A program made the translations under genes and the position numbers. This document shows, piece by piece, positions 59,913 to 64,000 of a stretch of DNA of 64,000 bases (the first letter of the stretch is position 1; each line of letters opens with the position of its first letter). Under the pieces are notes generated by a model. That model was not told the DNA's origin, did not search any database, and worked only from the letters and a program-made list of their open reading frames with translations. The DNA is taken from assembly GCA_016866335.1 (NCBI GenBank), contig VGMT01000003.1:1-64000 (forward strand). The letters run 5' to 3'. The stretch comes from Bacteroidota bacterium. Lineage in GTDB: Bacteria > Bacteroidota > Bacteroidia > CAIKAF01.

Positions 59913-61466
59913 ATGACTTCTAGATTGGTCCGAATTCTGGTCATTTTTATGTTTTTCGCCATGACGGGTCTGGTGGGCATACAAATTATTTGGATTCAAC
60001 GGGCCGTTGAACAGCGCGAAGACCAGTTTGACCAAGGTGTTTTTGAAGCGCTGGCTCAAACCACCGTAACCTACCAAGAATCAAGTTGGCAGCGTGATTT
60101 TGACCAATCGTTTAATTGGAAAGCGTTTGAATTGTTGGTGCAAAATCACATGGATTCGCTGAGCCGCCTGGCTCGGTCGCAAAACCGTGGCAGCGGCTAC
60201 ACCATGAACCGCCAAAGCTCGTATCAAAATTCTCAAGAACGGCTGCAGTTTTCAATAAGCCCCTTTGGGGGAGCAGAAATGACGGTTAGCAATCCTGAAA
60301 CCGATTCGTCAAGGGCGGCCATACAGCAAGAAATGCATCAAACTTTTTTGATGTTGAACCAAAGTCGGACCTTAATTGGACAACTGTTTCGGCAAATGGT
60401 GGCCGATTTCTCTGTGGATTTGCCTACCGATATTGACACTTCATTGCTGCGCCATATTTTGGAGGCCGAGCTTAAGGAACATGGGGTTAAAACGGGCTGG
60501 ACCTACGGTTTGATACTGCCGAGCGAAAAAACGTTTAGTTTTCATGAAGCCCGCTACGCGACCCAGCTTGCTGCCTCAGAATACCGCAGCCCATTGATGG
60601 TAAATCCCGCCGCCGCCAGCCCTGAATTGGTGGTGTATTTTCCTCATAAAACCAGTTTTTTGCTTCGCAATTTGTATTTCTTGTTGGCGGCTTCGGCGGT
60701 TCTTATTCTGATCATCATCGCGGCCTTTTCTTCAACCATTATCATTATTGTTCGGCAAAAAAAGGTTCAAGAAATTAAGAACGACTTAATCAACAACATT
60801 ACCCACGAATTAAAAACCCCCATCAGCACCATTTCGTTGGCTTGTCAGGCCATAGCCGACCCCGATTTAGGAAGGTTGCCCAGCACCCGCGACAAGTACA
60901 TGAACATGATTGCCGAAGAAAACAAACGCCTTGGTATGCTGGTTGAAAACGTACTTCAGGCCGCGGTTTTTGAACGCGGCGAAGGGCAACTGAAGCTTCG
61001 CAAGGTTGACATGCATCAAAAAATAAGCAGTGTACTTCGAAGCTTGGATATTCAAATCGACAACCGAAAAATTTCAGTGGTGAAAAACCTCGACGCCCGT
61101 GATTTTGTAGTGGAAGCCGATGAGATTATGGTAACCAATTTGATTTTCAATTTGGTCGATAATGCTATAAAATACAGCCGAAAAACCGACGGAAACATCA
61201 CGGTTTCAACCTGGAACGAAGAAACCCATTTTTACATGGAGGTTGCCGATAACGGAATAGGCATTTCAAAAGAAAACATAAAGCGTATATTTGATAAACT
61301 ATATCGAGTTCCCACCGGCGACGTTCACGACGTGAAAGGCTACGGTTTGGGCTTGAGTTATGTTAAAAAAATCGTGGAAGCACATCAAGGCGACATCCAA
61401 GTTAAAAGCCAGCTGCAAGAAGGCAGCCGGTTTCAAGTACGCCTACCTTTAAAACAAGAAATCTAA
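59913..61466 (+). CDS. Membrane sensor histidine kinase
   Basis: A 517-residue inner-membrane kinase. TM1 lies at about residues 7-28 (ILVIFMFFAMTGLVGIQIIW), a periplasmic sensor of about 220 residues follows, and TM2 is at about 253-280 (YFLLAASAVLILIIIAAFSS). The HisKA domain holds the phosphorylated His298 in NITHELKTPIS. The ATP domain has the N box (LIFNLVDNAIKYS), G1 (VADNGIGISKENIKRIFDKL) and G2 (GYGLGLSYVKKI). The sensor has no recognised ligand fold. Architecture and partner resemble RprX-type kinases of Bacteroidota. The response regulator starts 5 bp after its stop. Confidence 0.93.
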   Translation: MTSRLVRILVIFMFFAMTGLVGIQIIWIQRAVEQREDQFDQGVFEALAQTTVTYQESSWQRDFDQSFNWKAFELLVQNHMDSLSRLARSQNRGSGYTMNRQSSYQNSQERLQFSISPFGGAEMTVSNPETDSSRAAIQQEMHQTFLMLNQSRTLIGQLFRQMVADFSVDLPTDIDTSLLRHILEAELKEHGVKTGWTYGLILPSEKTFSFHEARYATQLAASEYRSPLMVNPAAASPELVVYFPHKTSFLLRNLYFLLAASAVLILIIIAAFSSTIIIIVRQKKVQEIKNDLINNITHELKTPISTISLACQAIADPDLGRLPSTRDKYMNMIAEENKRLGMLVENVLQAAVFERGEGQLKLRKVDMHQKISSVLRSLDIQIDNRKISVVKNLDARDFVVEADEIMVTNLIFNLVDNAIKYSRKTDGNITVSTWNEETHFYMEVADNGIGISKENIKRIFDKLYRVPTGDVHDVKGYGLGLSYVKKIVEAHQGDIQVKSQLQEGSRFQVRLPLKQEI

Positions 61467-61471
61467 GCCAC

Positions 61472-62176
61472 ATGGAAGACATTAAGCCCAAAATTTTACT
61501 GGTTGAAGACGAAGCCAATCTTGGCAACCTGTTGAAAGACTACCTGATAGCCAAGGGGTTTGACTCGGTTTTGGCCACAGATGGCCAGGAAGGATTCGAC
61601 GTTTTTTCAAGGCATCGGTTTGACATTTGCATTTTAGACATCATGCTTCCGGTGAAAGATGGGCATACCCTAGCCAAAGAAATTCGGCAGGCCAACCCAA
61701 ACATGCCCATTATTTTTTTGACAGCCAAAAGCCTGCCCGACGATCGGATTGAAGGTTTTAAAAGCGGGGCAGACGATTATTTGACCAAGCCGTTTAACGT
61801 GGAAGAGCTTTTGCTGCGCATCCAAGCCGTATTGAAGCGTTCGGCCGCAATCCCTGCAATGCACGCCAACGAAACGTTTTTCAGCCTGAGCCGGTACACC
61901 TTCGATTCGCAAAAACAATGGCTGACCTTCGAGGGGTGCGAAGCCCAAAAGCTGACCTCCAAAGAATCGGATTTGCTCCGCTTGTTGGCCTTGAATTTAA
62001 ATAAAACATTGGACCGCGGCTTTGCGCTCAAAACCATTTGGGGCGACGACAGTTATTTCAATGCGCGAAGCATGGATGTTTACATCACCAAACTGCGCAA
62101 ATACTTAAAAGAAGACACGAAAATTGAAATTTTAAACGTCCACGGCAAGGGCTTTAAAATGCTGATTTCGGAGTAG
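61472..62176 (+). CDS. OmpR/PhoB-type response regulator
   Basis: A 234-residue transcription factor. The receiver domain (residues 6-122) has the acidic pocket VEDE, the phosphoacceptor Asp56 in CILDIMLP, the switch Thr in IFLTAKS and the Lys in DDYLTKPFNVEELL. The C-terminal winged helix (about 130-234) contains LTSKESDLLRLLALNLNKTL and SMDVYITKLRKYLKED, with the recognition helix in ARSMDVYITKLR. It is paired with the upstream kinase and resembles RprY. Target genes are not evident from the window. Confidence 0.94.
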   Translation: MEDIKPKILLVEDEANLGNLLKDYLIAKGFDSVLATDGQEGFDVFSRHRFDICILDIMLPVKDGHTLAKEIRQANPNMPIIFLTAKSLPDDRIEGFKSGADDYLTKPFNVEELLLRIQAVLKRSAAIPAMHANETFFSLSRYTFDSQKQWLTFEGCEAQKLTSKESDLLRLLALNLNKTLDRGFALKTIWGDDSYFNARSMDVYITKLRKYLKEDTKIEILNVHGKGFKMLISE

Positions 62177-62282
62177 TTGTTAACGGGCTAAATTGGCGGT
62201 TGCCCGGCCCCTTTTAGTTGGGAATGGGGCATCAAAACAACATGTTCATGGTTTGGCATGGCCATTCAAGGGTGAATAGGGT

Positions 62283-62425
62283 GGGCGGCAGCCGGGCTTT
62301 CAGGGGTTGTCCGCTGTCAGCGGGCTGGGCTGCAGCGGGCGGCAGGTAGCTCCCAAGGTCGCTCCTGCCGCCGCGCGCAGCCCCGCCCGCTGCCATTGCG
62401 GGCAACTCCCTTCAATCCCTGCCGC
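62283..62425 (+). repeat. 143-bp long-hairpin element, copy 8
   Basis: Lies between convergent genes, 107 bp after the response-regulator stop and reading away from it. End GCGGCAG/CTGCCGC, then GTTG/CAAC, GCAGCGGGC/GCCCGCTG and GCGGCAGG/CCTGCCGC. The minus-strand loop is GACCTTGGGA closed by AGC/GCT. 62177-62282 and 62426-62480 hold nothing recognisable. Confidence 0.88.
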
Positions 62426-62480
62426 AGGGCCAACGCATAAAAAAAGGTTGATAGTGCATTCCAGGTAGGTTCTGTAGAAC

Positions 62481-63815
62481 CTAATTCCCAGATTTAAGTT
62501 CCTGGGCCAATTCAAGGTGGCTTCGGTACAATTCTGCCCAAGACCGGTTTGGGGATTCTTGGCAAAATGAACGGTCATGCCAAACGCTAATGAACCGCCC
62601 ACCGTATTTATGCACTCTGCGCATCAGCAGTTCGATTTTTGAAAGAGCCAATTCGGGCGAATCGTGGCTGTAAAATCGGAAAACGGTTTCCATTACCGCA
62701 AATGGATGAATGGTTAAAGGCAGCTGTCGGTTCCGTTCTAGGTCAAAGAAAGGGTATGCAACCGATATTCCAGCTCTAAAACCTATGGCGTCTGAATATC
62801 CCATGGAATGTTCATGCCTAAATCCTACTTCGTAAGCTTGGCGAAAACTATGAGGAAGGTTGAACCTCAAAAAATGCCTCCGAACATGGAGCATTCTTTG
62901 GCGTTTCAATTTGCTTTGCAGGCCTGTTTTTTCCGAAATAAGACGGCCAGGTTCGTCCAAACACAGGTAGGAAGGGTGCAGCCCGACTCGGCCTACTTTC
63001 TTCACTTTTTGAAGCAGTTCGGTGTATGCGGGGTGCTGAGGTTCAACAGCATGGTCGAATTTTCCTTTTTTAGAGTGCAAAACAAAAAGGCGAACGCTTA
63101 CCTTATTTCGTTTGGCTTGACGTCGAATCCAACGGTAGTTGTCGTAGGGGTCTGGTTTATTTAAAAAGAGCAGCCGAAAGCGGTGTCGAACGGCATCGCC
63201 CCGTAATTTAATGCAGTCCAGGCAAAGGCCAATCAGGTTTCGCCACAGTGGTTTTCCCCGGTATTTGAAGCCATTGTCAATATCCATGGTACTTAGAAAA
63301 TCGAATTTTTTCTTGGGTTTTTTTAAGGAAGGGAACGTTTGAAGCAGCAATTGAAGCAGTTGGTCGGCCCAAATGTGGGCAATAGGCCAGTCTAGGAACT
63401 GGTATTGAGATGCCAACGAGTTTGCCGACCTGAATCGTCCGTGCTTGTCGGGAGCATGGTGGTTGTATTCTTCGTATCGGCTGGCTAAATAAAAGACCGC
63501 GGCGGGCAAATCATAGTTTAAATCGGCCTGCTGGTCTATTGGAAAAAGAATGGTATTTTCACCTTGACCTTTTATTTCGGGCACAAAATCCCTAAAGCTG
63601 GTTTCATCTAAAAATCCACAGTTGGGAATGAACAAGGCAGAATCGGCACCCGCTTTACCGTACGATATTTTTGGGCCTTTAAAAGCTAGAAACACCTTCC
63701 AGTTCGAAACCAAGTGAAGGCTAAATGAATCGGCAAGTAGGCAAGAAAAAATGAGTTTAAATGAATAAACAGACCTGGGACTTTTTTTGGGTACAAAGAT
63801 GTACAGGTCCTGCAT
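62481..63815 (-). CDS. Polysaccharide deacetylase-like protein
   Basis: A 444-residue protein resembling the CE4-type deacetylase family common in Bacteroidota. Residues 1-150 are an N-terminal domain (FIPNCGFLDETSFRDFVPEI and PAAVFYLASRYEEYN) typical of this group. The catalytic NodB-like part begins with FLSTMDIDNGFKYRGKP (metal Asp) and continues with LHPSYLC (His) and RQAYEVGFRHEHSMGYSDAI. It ends RFISVWHDRSFC. The metal triad Asp-His-His is only partly placed, so activity is likely but not certain. Role: trimming N-acetyl groups of a surface glycan. The partial gene upstream ends 8 bp before its start. Confidence 0.82.
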   Translation of the reverse strand: MQDLYIFVPKKSPRSVYSFKLIFSCLLADSFSLHLVSNWKVFLAFKGPKISYGKAGADSALFIPNCGFLDETSFRDFVPEIKGQGENTILFPIDQQADLNYDLPAAVFYLASRYEEYNHHAPDKHGRFRSANSLASQYQFLDWPIAHIWADQLLQLLLQTFPSLKKPKKKFDFLSTMDIDNGFKYRGKPLWRNLIGLCLDCIKLRGDAVRHRFRLLFLNKPDPYDNYRWIRRQAKRNKVSVRLFVLHSKKGKFDHAVEPQHPAYTELLQKVKKVGRVGLHPSYLCLDEPGRLISEKTGLQSKLKRQRMLHVRRHFLRFNLPHSFRQAYEVGFRHEHSMGYSDAIGFRAGISVAYPFFDLERNRQLPLTIHPFAVMETVFRFYSHDSPELALSKIELLMRRVHKYGGRFISVWHDRSFCQESPNRSWAELYRSHLELAQELKSGN

Positions 63816-63823
63816 GGTTTAGC

Positions 63824-64000
63824 TTATTCGTTTTCAGGCAACAGTTCGTCTTCCTCGGTGCTTTGGTCTGCTTCAAGGGCGTCTGGAATTTTGAAGCCAG
63901 GAGAAAGAATGGAGCGGTAGCGTTTTTCGTCTTGCAGAATTTCTATTGCCTGCAAAACGATGGGGTCGTCCAGCAGGGAGGAACGAATTCTGGCCCGGCG
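63824..64000 (-). CDS. Partial hypothetical protein, C-terminal 58 residues
   Basis: An open frame enters from the right edge and ends with TAA at 63824-63826. The visible tail reads RRARIRSSLLDDPIVLQAIE, then ILQDEKRYRSILSPGF, and finishes in an acidic stretch (EADQSTEEDELLPENE). The helical, charged end has no motif that names a family; the DDPIVLQAIEIL phrase resembles ends of processing peptidases but this is weak. It is 8 bp from the deacetylase start, so it probably shares its operon. Confidence 0.5.
   Translation of the reverse strand, partial: RRARIRSSLLDDPIVLQAIEILQDEKRYRSILSPGFKIPDALEADQSTEEDELLPENE

Overview
The window is a chromosomal segment of a member of the Bacteroidota. The evidence is a sprA-type T9SS/gliding translocon gene directly after ruvA, proteins ending in T9SS type A and type B sorting domains, a GldA-like ABC ATPase, several Bacteroidota-restricted small families (DUF3109-, DUF3127-, DUF4834- and DUF6952-like), and about twenty promoter-like TAnnTTTG boxes in front of genes in place of strong Shine-Dalgarno sites. 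The order within the phylum cannot be fixed from the sequence. Most of the window is dense housekeeping DNA. No rRNA, CRISPR array, prophage or intact insertion sequence was seen.

Layout: 1-8.5 kb: end of a partial gene, tRNA-Thr, an SDR/secreted-protein pair, a GNAT/glycosyltransferase pair, then accB-accC, a plsC-type acyltransferase and an LptE-like lipoprotein (fatty acid, phospholipid and LPS supply). 8.3-11.3 kb: carB without its allosteric domain, plus a small membrane protein. 11.4-13.4 kb: a scar island with a broken IS1182-type transposase, an AbiE toxin-antitoxin locus with a gutted toxin, and other debris. 13.4-21.4 kb: sprA and ruvA. 21.6-32.8 kb: tatD, asparaginase, tRNA-Ser, a lipoprotein, a SPOR protein with nadD, class I ribonucleotide reductase (nrdB-nrdA order), a DUF3109 protein, trpS, and gldA with a small membrane protein. 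32.8-38.2 kb: an S9 peptidase, a divergent HMA/Cys-rich pair, secG, a secreted nuclease-like protein and a CAT-anticodon tRNA, probably Ile2. 38.3-46.9 kb: two glycine-rich secreted paralogues, hldD, a cytochrome c/copper-monooxygenase fusion with a T9SS tail, a porin and a PfkB sugar kinase. 47-54.5 kb: DUF3127 and SIMPL proteins, ech-xseA-xseB, a thioredoxin, metF, a LEA-type lipoprotein and an M20 dipeptidase. 54.7-64 kb: two very large T9SS type B surface proteins, a SRPBCC-like protein, a histidine kinase/response regulator pair and a polysaccharide deacetylase.

The most interesting structure lies outside the genes. Eight intergenic elements of nearly constant length (143-146 bp), plus one short half copy, are scattered over the whole window. 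Each folds into one long interrupted hairpin. The stem sequences differ widely between copies but remain paired, while the ten-base apical loop (GACYTTNGGA, or its complement) and the two ends are conserved. Eight of the nine sit just after a stop codon in the same direction relative to that gene. This looks like a dispersed structured element selected for its fold (REP/MITE-like DNA or a 3'UTR RNA), and I do not recognise it as a named family.
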